Below, one piece after another: positions 33,823 to 42,130 of a DNA stretch of 64,000 bases (its first letter is position 1; each line of letters begins with the position of its first letter). The DNA lies in NCBI GenBank assembly GCA_023435225.1, contig JAEYRX010000043.1:1-64000 (forward strand), in the 5' to 3' direction. The translations under genes and the position numbers were made by a program. Below the pieces are notes generated by a model. The model was not told the origin of the DNA and did not search any database. It worked only from the letters and a program-made list of their open reading frames with translations. The stretch is from Bacillota bacterium (lineage in GTDB: Bacteria > Bacillota > UBA4882 > UBA8346).

Positions 33823-34284
33823 ATGACTAGCTATATTACATATTTACGAAGGTATATTGGACATAGTCCTTTAATTATGTGTTGTGCTGGTGTATTAATA
33901 TTGAGTCCTCAAGAACAAATATTACTTCAGCATCGAGCAGATAACGATTCTTGGGGAATACCTGGAGGGGCGATGGAATTAGGTGAGTCTCTGGAAGACA
34001 CAGCCCGACGTGAAGTATTTGAAGAAACGGGACTGACTTTAGGAAAGTTGGAATTATTAGGTGTATTCTCCGGCAAGGAATTTTACTATCTTTATCCCAA
34101 TGGGGATGAAGTATTTATAGTCGATCACATTTTTATTTCCAGAGAGTTTTCTGGAGAACTCAAAATATCAAAAGAAAGCAAAGATTTAAGTTTTTTTGCC
34201 CCCAATAATTTACCCGCCAATATTCATCAGCCAGACTGTGTAATTTTGGATTATTTTTCCAAAAAATTTCATTCGAAAAATTAG
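33823..34284 (+). CDS. Nudix hydrolase
   Basis: About 153 residues with a complete Nudix box, GGAMELGESLEDTARREV followed by FEETGL, whose REVFEE residues bind the metal. These enzymes hydrolyse nucleoside diphosphates linked to another group; inside a sugar island the substrate may be a nucleotide sugar or damaged nucleotide. The ATG at 33823 follows AAAGGA by 7 bases; an in-frame ATG at 33757 has no ribosome site and adds unrelated sequence. Confidence 0.85.
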   Translation: MTSYITYLRRYIGHSPLIMCCAGVLILSPQEQILLQHRADNDSWGIPGGAMELGESLEDTARREVFEETGLTLGKLELLGVFSGKEFYYLYPNGDEVFIVDHIFISREFSGELKISKESKDLSFFAPNNLPANIHQPDCVILDYFSKKFHSKN

Positions 34285-34644
34285 CTATTTAGAATTAAGC
34301 GACAAAATTATTGATATCCCAAACAGGAAGATCAACCTACGTTTTATAGGTTTTATTATTGTACTGAAAAAAATTCTGTCACCGATCAAATGTTAGGGAG
34401 ACGAGTAGCTTTTTCATTATATTATTTCAGAGGAGGATTCACGGTGTAGCTCCAAAGGCTATTTTCAATAATCTGTTTGCTTTCCAGCTATATTACTCTT
34501 TAGAAAATGATATATGCGACCGATTAATTAATTAACCAGTTATTCAGTAAATCAAACGTATCTTAATTTATATAATATCAATGTATCAAGCTCTCGGAAT
34601 GAGAAAATGACATTTCTGTCTGCTATTTAGAAAAGGAAAAACTT
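34285..34644. other. AT-rich spacer with possible coding relic
   Basis: No intact gene. A piece around 34370-34450 reads SVTDQMLGRRVAFSLYYFRG and stops; a second piece from about 34440 reads GVAPKAIFNNLFAFQLYYSL in a shifted frame. Both look protein-like, so a decayed gene is possible, but I cannot name it. Confidence 0.35.
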
Positions 34645-35691
34645 ATGGAAAAAACAATGGATTCATTAAAAAAACTCTTTAAAAATAAAAGTTGTCTTGT
34701 TGTTGCTGAAATCGCCCAAGCCCATGAAGGAAGCCTGGGAATGGCTCATGCATATATCGACGCCGTTGCTGATGCGGGAGTAGATGCCGTAAAATTCCAA
34801 ACTCATATAGCAGAGGCAGAGAGTACAATAGATGAGCCGTGGCGAGTTAAATTCAGTTATCAGGACAGAACACGATATGAATATTGGAAACGCATGGAGT
34901 TTACTCCAATACAATGGCAGGGTTTAGCTGAGCATGCCCGGCAAAAAAACATACTCTTTTTCAGTTCTCCTTTTTCGCTAGAAGCAGTTGATCTTTTAGA
35001 AATACTTAATATACCAATTTGGAAGATTGGTTCAGGTGAGATTACCAATAAACCCTTAATAGAAAAGATACTTAAAACCGGTAAACCAATATTTATTTCC
35101 ACCGGTATGGGTACTTTGGAGGAATTAGATACTTGTATTCAATGGATTAAGGATGCGGGTAATCAATTTGTAGTATTGCAATGTACTTCAGCTTATCCAT
35201 GTCCACCTGAAAAGGTGGGCTTGAACTTACTAGAGTTTTACCATGATAGATACCAATCGTTTGTTGGTTTTTCAGATCATTCCGGAACAATTTATCCCGG
35301 AGTGATTGCAACTTACTTGGGCGCATCGGTTATCGAAGTGCACGTAACGTTTTCTGAAAAAGCTTTTGGGCCGGATGTGGAAGCTTCACTGACCATTGAT
35401 GAACTAAGAAATTTAGTGGGAGGGGTCAATTTTGCCAGTGAATTATTGGCCAATCCTGTTGAGGCTCTTTCTTATCAAAATGAATTCAGCGACTTAAGAA
35501 AGGTATTTTATAAAAGCATAGTCGCCAAAAAAGATTTATCGGTAGGCAGTGTGATAACCGAAAGCGATGTTATGTTTAAAAAACCTGGTAGTGGAATATC
35601 ACCGGCTCGGCTTGACGAGTTTCTGGGGCGCAAGTTAATAAAAGCGGTTTCCAAAGACCAACAATTGAAAGATGAGTATTTTAAAGGATAA
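34645..35691 (+). CDS. NeuB-family nonulosonate synthase
   Basis: This 348-residue protein has the NeuB TIM barrel (VVAEIAQAHEGSLGMAHAYI, DAVKFQTH, WKIGSGEITNKPLIE, FVGFSDHSG) and a C-terminal SAF/antifreeze-like domain (FYKSIVAKKDLSVGSVITES). NeuB enzymes condense PEP with a 6-carbon amino sugar to a 9-carbon ulosonic acid. The N-terminal AQAHEGSLG version differs from the AGVNHNG of classical NeuB and from typical PseI. It is the only synthase in the window, serving either the NeuC route beside it or the pse genes. ATG with AAAAGG upstream. Confidence 0.85.
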   Translation: MEKTMDSLKKLFKNKSCLVVAEIAQAHEGSLGMAHAYIDAVADAGVDAVKFQTHIAEAESTIDEPWRVKFSYQDRTRYEYWKRMEFTPIQWQGLAEHARQKNILFFSSPFSLEAVDLLEILNIPIWKIGSGEITNKPLIEKILKTGKPIFISTGMGTLEELDTCIQWIKDAGNQFVVLQCTSAYPCPPEKVGLNLLEFYHDRYQSFVGFSDHSGTIYPGVIATYLGASVIEVHVTFSEKAFGPDVEASLTIDELRNLVGGVNFASELLANPVEALSYQNEFSDLRKVFYKSIVAKKDLSVGSVITESDVMFKKPGSGISPARLDEFLGRKLIKAVSKDQQLKDEYFKG

Positions 35692-35706
35692 AATGGAGGT
35701 TTAGAT

Positions 35707-36651
35707 ATGGATTCAGTTCTTTACACCGGTCCTGAACATAGTTTGGCAATTATCAAGAGTCTGTTGGGCTCTAAATTTGTAATTGAATGGACAGAAGCAG
35801 AGGCCGAGAAATTATACCCGAAATTTAGAAAATGCTCAGTTTTTTTGGATGCTTCCATGAAAGTTCCGATTTCTGCTGCGGAAATTGAAGAAGCCTGTAA
35901 TCTAAAATTGGTTGTAACGGCAACTACAGGAGCCAATCATATTGATCAAAATGCATTAAATTTAAAGAATATCCCTTTATTGACGCTTAAAGGCCAAAAA
36001 GAAATTTTACGTAACTTAACTCCCGCAGCCGAACACTCATGGTTGCTATTAATGGCCTGTGCACGGCAATTGCGGGGAGCTATTCATCATGTGGAAAGTG
36101 GCGAATGGAATCGTGTTGAGTTCCCCGGGAGGATTCTAAAAGGAAAAACGATAGGAATTATTGGCTTGGGACGAATCGGCTCATGGATGGCAAGGTATGC
36201 ATCAGCATTTGATATGAAAATTATGGCTTATGATCCTTATTTAGATAAATATCCGGAGGGGATTATCCCCAAAGACCTGAGGGCACTCGTAGAAAGTTCG
36301 GATTTTATTACATTACATGTCAATCTGAACGAAGAAACCAAAGGCCTGTTATCAGCGAATATAATTGAAAAATTTAAATCCGGTTGCATATTCATCAATA
36401 CATCCAGAGGAGAATTGGTTGATGAACATGCTTTAGTAGAAGCCCTAAAAAGGGATAAAATAGCAGTATTGGGGGTTGATGTGTTATCCGACGAATCGCA
36501 AATTGAATTGAATCCCATCTGGCAATATGCCCAAGATCATTATAATGTAATCATTACTCCTCATATAGGAGGCTTTTCCCCGGAAGCGGTTGATAAGGTT
36601 GTTGAATTTTCATGTAACCGAATTCTTGATTTTTTCGAGGAAAAAAAATGA
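35707..36651 (+). CDS. D-isomer specific 2-hydroxyacid dehydrogenase
   Basis: This 314-residue protein has the NAD-binding loop IGIIGLGRIGSWMARYA and the catalytic set: R in FINTSRGELVDE, E in the following helix, and H in ITPHIGG. The family oxidises or reduces 2-hydroxy/2-keto acids with NAD(P). It lies between a NeuB synthase and a TPP enzyme and overlaps the latter by four bases, so it likely acts on a keto acid in this pathway. The usual serine/phosphoglycerate role is less likely because no serA-associated genes are present. Confidence 0.8.
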   Translation: MDSVLYTGPEHSLAIIKSLLGSKFVIEWTEAEAEKLYPKFRKCSVFLDASMKVPISAAEIEEACNLKLVVTATTGANHIDQNALNLKNIPLLTLKGQKEILRNLTPAAEHSWLLLMACARQLRGAIHHVESGEWNRVEFPGRILKGKTIGIIGLGRIGSWMARYASAFDMKIMAYDPYLDKYPEGIIPKDLRALVESSDFITLHVNLNEETKGLLSANIIEKFKSGCIFINTSRGELVDEHALVEALKRDKIAVLGVDVLSDESQIELNPIWQYAQDHYNVIITPHIGGFSPEAVDKVVEFSCNRILDFFEEKK

Positions 36652-38234
36652 ATCCCGTAGATTTTCAGCAAATTGCCGATTTCTTAAAAGAACTGGGCAT
36701 TAAGTACGCCTTTGGCATTACCGGTAGCGGCTCCAGCTTAAAATTAATTACCGCTTTGGAAGACCGGATGATTCCTTTTTATCCGGTAGGACATGAAGCA
36801 GCGGCCACTATTATGGCGGGTGCCTGTAGTCGGGATGGTAAAACCAAAGCTGTGGCTATAGGTATAAAAGGTCCGGGATTTGTTAACTTTTTGCCGGGCA
36901 TTTTATCAAATTATTATGAAGGGAGACCCGCTTTAAGTATTAGTGAGGCTTATAGTCCGGTGGCACCTTTATGCCGTAAGCATAAACGTTTGGACCATCG
37001 TTCCCTAAGTTCGTCAATTATTAAAGGTTACGCTACTGTTGATGGAACTATAGAATCGATTCGTTTATTGCTTCAATTAGCTGAATCCGAAGCTCCCGGC
37101 CCAGTTCATTTAGATTTGTGCAATGAATCTGTAACTAATGATATTAAATATTTACAGGGACAATTATCCGTACAAAACGGACAAATAAATAACAATACGA
37201 CGCAAGAATTGATGGAAGTTATCACGAATTTTCAAAAACCGGTTATTATATTGGGTTCATTGGTTACCCGCCAGTTGTCAATGGTTGACTGGGTTGCTTT
37301 GGAAGTCCCGGTTTTTACAACGGCAGCCGGTAAAGGTTCTATAGATGAGAACACTCCTTATTCCGCCGGTATTGTAACAGGGGAAATAAAAAGTTTGTCG
37401 CCGGAACAAATCATCCTTAATGAAGCCGATGGAATAATTGGTATTGGACTTAGGAATACCGAATTGGTTTCGGTCAAATCTTATGGAATCCCGACAATTA
37501 TTATTGATGTGATAGATGGAGATCTCCATGAAGGTTTTGATCCCTGTTTTAAAATAATAACTCCCGATCTTGAAGAGCTGGTATCCCAAGTCAATCATTC
37601 TCTTGAAGGAAAGAGTTGGGGAAGGGAACTAGTTGAGACTCACTGGTTAAAAGTCAACCAAGAATTGCTACAAGAAGATTGGTTACCTTCGGTTGTGTTT
37701 CATCTGATACATCAAAAGCTCTCTAAAGAATCTGTTTTGGTGTTAGATACGGGACTATTCTGCACGGTAGGCGAGACCTTATGGAAAGCTACTACTCCCC
37801 AAGAATTCTGTGGCAGTAGCGTGGGACGATTCATGGGGGTCAGTGTTCCAACTGCCATTGGCGTGGCTATATCAAACCCCGGAAGGAAAGTTATTTGTGC
37901 GATGGGCGATGGCGGGATTAGACCGTATTTGTCTGAAATAAAGTTAGCGTTGGAAGAAAAATTACCAATTTTATTTATCCTATTATCTGATGGTTTATAT
38001 GGAACTGTTGCACTTGAAGCCAGAAAGAACAATTTAAGTCGGCGGGCTACTACCATCCAAGATCCCACCTGGTGGAAAACAATTGAAACCATTGGGTGCG
38101 ATTCTAGATTGATATCCAATCTCAATGAGTTAGATGCCGCTTTAAATCTTTGGCCAGTATCAAAAGGCCCGTTATTTTTGGAAATGAGATTCGATCCCGC
38201 CAAGTATGCGGCCCAAACATTCGAGTTAAGGTGA
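36648..38234 (+). CDS. TPP-binding enzyme of the acetolactate synthase/decarboxylase type
   Basis: This 528-residue protein has the three-domain layout of this family: an N-terminal pyrimidine-binding domain with the activating glutamate in VGHEAAATIMAGACSRDG, a central domain (GSLVTRQLSMVDW), and the C-terminal TPP motif ICAMGDGGIRPYLSEI with ILLSDGLYG in place of the usual NN. It could decarboxylate a 2-keto acid or join a C2 unit to a sugar-like acceptor. It is flanked by a hydroxyacid dehydrogenase and a Gfo/Idh protein, an arrangement not part of any classic sialic acid pathway. Confidence 0.78.
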   Translation: MNPVDFQQIADFLKELGIKYAFGITGSGSSLKLITALEDRMIPFYPVGHEAAATIMAGACSRDGKTKAVAIGIKGPGFVNFLPGILSNYYEGRPALSISEAYSPVAPLCRKHKRLDHRSLSSSIIKGYATVDGTIESIRLLLQLAESEAPGPVHLDLCNESVTNDIKYLQGQLSVQNGQINNNTTQELMEVITNFQKPVIILGSLVTRQLSMVDWVALEVPVFTTAAGKGSIDENTPYSAGIVTGEIKSLSPEQIILNEADGIIGIGLRNTELVSVKSYGIPTIIIDVIDGDLHEGFDPCFKIITPDLEELVSQVNHSLEGKSWGRELVETHWLKVNQELLQEDWLPSVVFHLIHQKLSKESVLVLDTGLFCTVGETLWKATTPQEFCGSSVGRFMGVSVPTAIGVAISNPGRKVICAMGDGGIRPYLSEIKLALEEKLPILFILLSDGLYGTVALEARKNNLSRRATTIQDPTWWKTIETIGCDSRLISNLNELDAALNLWPVSKGPLFLEMRFDPAKYAAQTFELR

Positions 38235-38240
38235 TATAGG

Positions 38241-39245
38241 ATGGTGCATAAACACATTTTAGTAGTCGGAGCCGGTTCGGTGGGCAAAAGACATTTAAAA
38301 AACTTAAAAGAGTTAGGATGCGCCGTTTCCGGAATGGATCTCCGGAAAGATCGGATTGAAGAGGCCGGGAGTCAAGTGGAAATGGTGAAACAATACACTG
38401 ACTTTGACTCGACACTTCGTGATTTACATTATTTTGATGGAGTTGTAATTGCTTCCCCGCCCAAGTTTCATGTTGCACAATGCATAGAAATTATAAAATC
38501 CGGTAAGCCAATTTTATTGGAAAAACCGGTAGCACCTACTTTGGCGGAAGCAAAGCAACTCAAAGAGGCCTTAAACGATTCTCCTAAATCCCAAATTTTA
38601 TTGGGATATTCGTATCGTTGGTGGCCTCCTCTTCGCGAGTTTTATAATCGGATAAAAAAAGGAGAAATAAAAAAACCGTTACATGTGGAATTTGTGATGA
38701 GCGCGTATTTGGGGGATTGGCATCCATGGGAACGATACCAGGACTTTTTTATGGCTAGCAAAGAACTGGGCGGTGGCGCATTGTTGGATGAAAGCCATTT
38801 TATAGATTTGATGTTGTGGTTTTTTGGTAAACCTGAACGAATTTTTGCCAAAATAGAACGATTAAGTTCTTTGGAAATTGATACCGATGATAATGTTGAT
38901 ATTGTGGCTATGTATTCTGATGGTTTACGTGTGATAATTCATTTAGATTTATTCGGACGTCCTCATCAGAAATATATATCGATAACAGGAGAAAAAGCAA
39001 CCTTAAGATGGAGCTTTGAGCCGAATTGTATCCAATTTGGGAACAATATCGAGCAAAATTGGGATACCCATAGTTATAATTTTGAACGGAATGATATGTT
39101 TCTTAACGAAGTTAAAGAGTTATTACAATTGATCGACGGAAATCCAGGAATTACCTGTTGCTTACAGGATGGCCTTGATGTAATGGAAATTATTGAAGTT
39201 TGCCGGAAGAGCTCTAGCCAAGAAAAAATGTTGGCTTTAGAGTGA
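38241..39245 (+). CDS. Gfo/Idh/MocA family oxidoreductase
   Basis: This 334-residue protein has the Rossmann start ILVVGAGSVGKRHLKNL, IASPPKFHVAQCIE and the family hallmark LLEKPVA, then the C-terminal beta-sheet domain with GGALLDESHFIDLML. Such enzymes oxidise or reduce sugar hydroxyls with bound NAD. It begins six bases after the TPP gene and ends 13 bases before the NeuA-like gene, so it belongs to the same operon. The substrate is likely the nonulosonic acid precursor. Confidence 0.82.
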   Translation: MVHKHILVVGAGSVGKRHLKNLKELGCAVSGMDLRKDRIEEAGSQVEMVKQYTDFDSTLRDLHYFDGVVIASPPKFHVAQCIEIIKSGKPILLEKPVAPTLAEAKQLKEALNDSPKSQILLGYSYRWWPPLREFYNRIKKGEIKKPLHVEFVMSAYLGDWHPWERYQDFFMASKELGGGALLDESHFIDLMLWFFGKPERIFAKIERLSSLEIDTDDNVDIVAMYSDGLRVIIHLDLFGRPHQKYISITGEKATLRWSFEPNCIQFGNNIEQNWDTHSYNFERNDMFLNEVKELLQLIDGNPGITCCLQDGLDVMEIIEVCRKSSSQEKMLALE

Positions 39246-39258
39246 AGGAGCGAAGCCG

Positions 39259-39963
39259 ATGTATGAAGGAAAATCAATTTTAGCGGTAGTTCCTGCTAGG
39301 AGTGGCAGTAAAGGTATTGTCAATAAAAATATGTATAAGTTGGGAGATACGTCCTTAATTGGTTTAGCCGGAAAATGCCTTAACCAAATCCCTTGGATAG
39401 ATAAAAAAATTATTTCTACTGATTCTGAAGATTATATGCAAGAGGGCAATAGGTATTTTTTGGATGCACCGTTTAAAAGGACACCAGAACTTAGTTCCGA
39501 TTCAGCTGGGGCAATTGAGACAATCCGCCATGCCCTGATAGAAGCTGAAAGAATTTATCGAACTTCTTTTGATATCGTTCTAATAGTCGAACCGACCAGC
39601 CCTTTGCGTGAACCCGAAGATATTATTAAAGCAATAAGGCTTTTAGTAGAATCAGGAGTTGACTCAGTAGTTACTGTAAGTCCGTTGATTACCAAGTATC
39701 ATCCGGCTAAAATTTTAGCAATGCAGAATGATTTTTTATATTTTTATGAATCACGAGGGGCAAAGATAGTAAACCGGCAGTCACTTGAAAAATTGTATTG
39801 GCGGAATGGAATCTGTTATGTTTTAACCCGTGATTGCTTAATATCCAAGAAGGCAATATTTACCGATAAAACTATCCCTTTGATCATTGAACGAGAAATC
39901 GTTAATATTGATGATCCAATTGAACTCAAATGGGCTGAATTTCTATTAGAGATAAAGTATTAA
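39259..39963 (+). CDS. neuA: acylneuraminate cytidylyltransferase-like protein (NeuA)
   Basis: This 234-residue protein carries the NeuA motif AVVPARSGSKGIVNKNMYKL, then LIVEPTSPLREPEDI and YWRNGICYVLTRD. It activates a nonulosonic acid as its CMP derivative for transfer. A second activating enzyme of another type is at 18806, which suggests two different nonulosonic acids in the island. ATG, with AAGGAGCG upstream. Confidence 0.82.
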   Translation: MYEGKSILAVVPARSGSKGIVNKNMYKLGDTSLIGLAGKCLNQIPWIDKKIISTDSEDYMQEGNRYFLDAPFKRTPELSSDSAGAIETIRHALIEAERIYRTSFDIVLIVEPTSPLREPEDIIKAIRLLVESGVDSVVTVSPLITKYHPAKILAMQNDFLYFYESRGAKIVNRQSLEKLYWRNGICYVLTRDCLISKKAIFTDKTIPLIIEREIVNIDDPIELKWAEFLLEIKY

Positions 39964-39984
39964 GTCATTTTTAGGAGCATTGTT

Positions 39985-41163
39985 ATGATAGAAAACAAGT
40001 TGAAAATTGCTTCAGTACTTATTGACAGAGCAAACTATGGCCGTTTAAAACCTGTTATGGATGAAATGGGAAAGAATACTCAAATCGAACTTCAGGTAAT
40101 TTGTGCTGGAACTATGTTACTTGATCGTTTTGGACAAGCCGTTGATGTAGTTTCCGCTGATGGCTTTAGAGTTATTGAAAAAGTTTATAACGAGGTAGAA
40201 GGATCTGTTCCCATAAGCATGGCAAAATCTATTGGAATGGGAATAATTGAACTGTCCACAGTATTTAAGCGGCTTAGCCCTGATTTTGTTTTATTGATTG
40301 GAGATCGATATGAGGCCCTTGGGGCAGCCATTGCAGCAGTTTTTCAAAATATTTGCCTAATACATCTTCAAGGAGGAGAAGTTACGGGTTCAATCGATGA
40401 GTTAACCAGGCATGCTATTACTAAGTTAGCTCATTACCATTTCCCGGCAACTAAGCGTTCTGCAGAATATATCATTTCAATGGGCGAGGATCCAAAAACG
40501 GTCTTCAATTTTGGGTGTCCAAGTGCAGATATTATTTCTAATGCAGCAAAAGATATTCCAATCGATTTATTAACTAAATTAGGTGTTGGAGAAAATATTG
40601 ACTTTTCAAAACCCTATTTACTCGTTATCTTTCATCCTGTTACAACTGAGTATGAGTTTGCCGAAAAACAAATGGATGAACTTCTCATGGCGTTAAAAGA
40701 AACAGAAGAACAGGTTGTATTACTTTGGCCTAATATAGATGCTGGTTCTGATAGTGTCTCACAATCGATCCGCCGTTTTCGTGAGTTTAATCATGGTCTT
40801 CTATTTCATGTATATAAAAATTTTGAGCCCGAAATGTATATACCCATCTTAGCTAATGCTTCTTGCGCCATTGGTAATTCGTCAAGTTTTGTAAGGGATG
40901 CTTCTTTTTTAGGAACTCCGGTGGTTTTAGTTGGTTCCAGGCAAGATGGTCGTGAGTGGTGTGATGCTGTTCAACGGGTTGAACCCAATCGTTCGGAAAT
41001 ATTTGCAGGGATTAAGGCCCAACTAAGACATGGCAAATATCCTGTAAGTGACCTTTATGGAAGTCCGGGTGTTTCACAAAGAATTGTTGAAAAGATATTG
41101 ACTTTGAGACCGTATAGTCAAAAACGGCTTAATTATATCTATTGCAACAACTCTGGAGGTTAA
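39985..41163 (+). CDS. neuC: UDP-GlcNAc 2-epimerase (hydrolysing), NeuC-like
   Basis: This 392-residue GT-B-fold protein has RANYGRLKPVMDEM, LIGDRYEALGAAIAAVFQNI, LQGGEVTGSIDELTRHAITK, HPVTTEYEFAEKQMDEL and GNSSSFVRDASFLGTPVVLV. The last ones are the residues around the UDP site of hydrolysing 2-epimerases. NeuC makes ManNAc from UDP-GlcNAc to feed NeuB. It ends the operon 34645-41163; the next gene starts 3 bases later. Confidence 0.85.
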   Translation: MIENKLKIASVLIDRANYGRLKPVMDEMGKNTQIELQVICAGTMLLDRFGQAVDVVSADGFRVIEKVYNEVEGSVPISMAKSIGMGIIELSTVFKRLSPDFVLLIGDRYEALGAAIAAVFQNICLIHLQGGEVTGSIDELTRHAITKLAHYHFPATKRSAEYIISMGEDPKTVFNFGCPSADIISNAAKDIPIDLLTKLGVGENIDFSKPYLLVIFHPVTTEYEFAEKQMDELLMALKETEEQVVLLWPNIDAGSDSVSQSIRRFREFNHGLLFHVYKNFEPEMYIPILANASCAIGNSSSFVRDASFLGTPVVLVGSRQDGREWCDAVQRVEPNRSEIFAGIKAQLRHGKYPVSDLYGSPGVSQRIVEKILTLRPYSQKRLNYIYCNNSGG

Positions 41164-41166
41164 AAA

Positions 41167-42048
41167 ATGAAATCTTGTGAAATTTGTGATTCCAATGATT
41201 GGGAAATTGCATATCAAGGCCCAATAAGATTGGGGGAAATAAATAATATTTCAAGGGATGATTATACAGTTTATCGGTGTAAAAATTGTACTGTTCAATG
41301 GCTTCCCAATTTAATATCTAAAAAAAACCATTATTATGAAAGTGATGAATATCGCAATACAGTAGGGGAAAGTTGTAATATAAAGGATTATGAAAAAAAA
41401 CATGATGGTGAGATCCAATTTCAATTTGAGTTATACCCATTACCCTTATATCGGGATAAAGTAATTGCAGATATTGGATGTGGTGGGGGGTTATTTTTAG
41501 ATTCGGTAAAGGGTTTTGCTAAAAAAACAATCGCTGTTGAACCAAATAACCAATTATTAGTTCAACTTCATGATAAAGGCCATCAATGTTTTTCAAATAT
41601 TGAAGAGCTTTTAAATAGTAACGATAATGGTGTTGATTTAATAGTTTCTCATAGTGTAATTGAACATGTAAGTCATCCTGTAAATTTTGTTGAATCATTA
41701 AAAAAAGCAGTCAGAAATAATGGTACTTTAATAGTTTCAACACCTAACGCTCAAGATTTTTTATTAACAAATGGTCCATCCGAATATAAAATGTTTTTCT
41801 ATAGAATGGTTCATGAATGGTATTTTAATGAAAAATCCTTAGAAATAGCTTTAAAGCGGGTAGGTTTTTCAGAAATACAGATTAAATATCAACATATGTA
41901 CTCTTTAACAAATGCTTTACTTTGGATGCGGGATAAAAAAGGGTATGGCAGATTAGATATTTTAAATGATGAGTCGTGTAATTTTATGTGGAAACAATTT
42001 TTAATGAAAACAGGGCAAGCCGAACGTTTAGTTTGTATAGCCTCATGA
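41167..42048 (+). CDS. class I SAM-dependent methyltransferase with N-terminal zinc knuckles
   Basis: This 293-residue protein begins with a zinc-binding pattern (CEICDSNDW...CKNCT). The SAM domain has VIADIGCGGGLFLDSVKGF (glycine loop), AVEPNNQLL and VSHSVIEHVSHP. This layout is seen in sugar C- and O-methyltransferases. The substrate is unknown. It follows the neuC-like gene directly. Confidence 0.75.
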   Translation: MKSCEICDSNDWEIAYQGPIRLGEINNISRDDYTVYRCKNCTVQWLPNLISKKNHYYESDEYRNTVGESCNIKDYEKKHDGEIQFQFELYPLPLYRDKVIADIGCGGGLFLDSVKGFAKKTIAVEPNNQLLVQLHDKGHQCFSNIEELLNSNDNGVDLIVSHSVIEHVSHPVNFVESLKKAVRNNGTLIVSTPNAQDFLLTNGPSEYKMFFYRMVHEWYFNEKSLEIALKRVGFSEIQIKYQHMYSLTNALLWMRDKKGYGRLDILNDESCNFMWKQFLMKTGQAERLVCIAS

Positions 42049-42130
42049 AGATAAGATAATTAAAGAGCCAAGTTATAAAAGTCCACTAGTAGAGATTATT
42101 AACTAAATAATAGGATGTTGAGGTGCCAAA

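Noticed and set aside
34501..34526. Sigma-28-like site before the NeuB gene
   Set aside because: The -35 box is TAGA with 14-base spacing and the -10 is ACCGATTA; too weak to report as a feature.
37712..38287. 191-codon minus-strand frame opposite the TPP enzyme
   Set aside because: Opposes a gene with clear family motifs; low-complexity translation.
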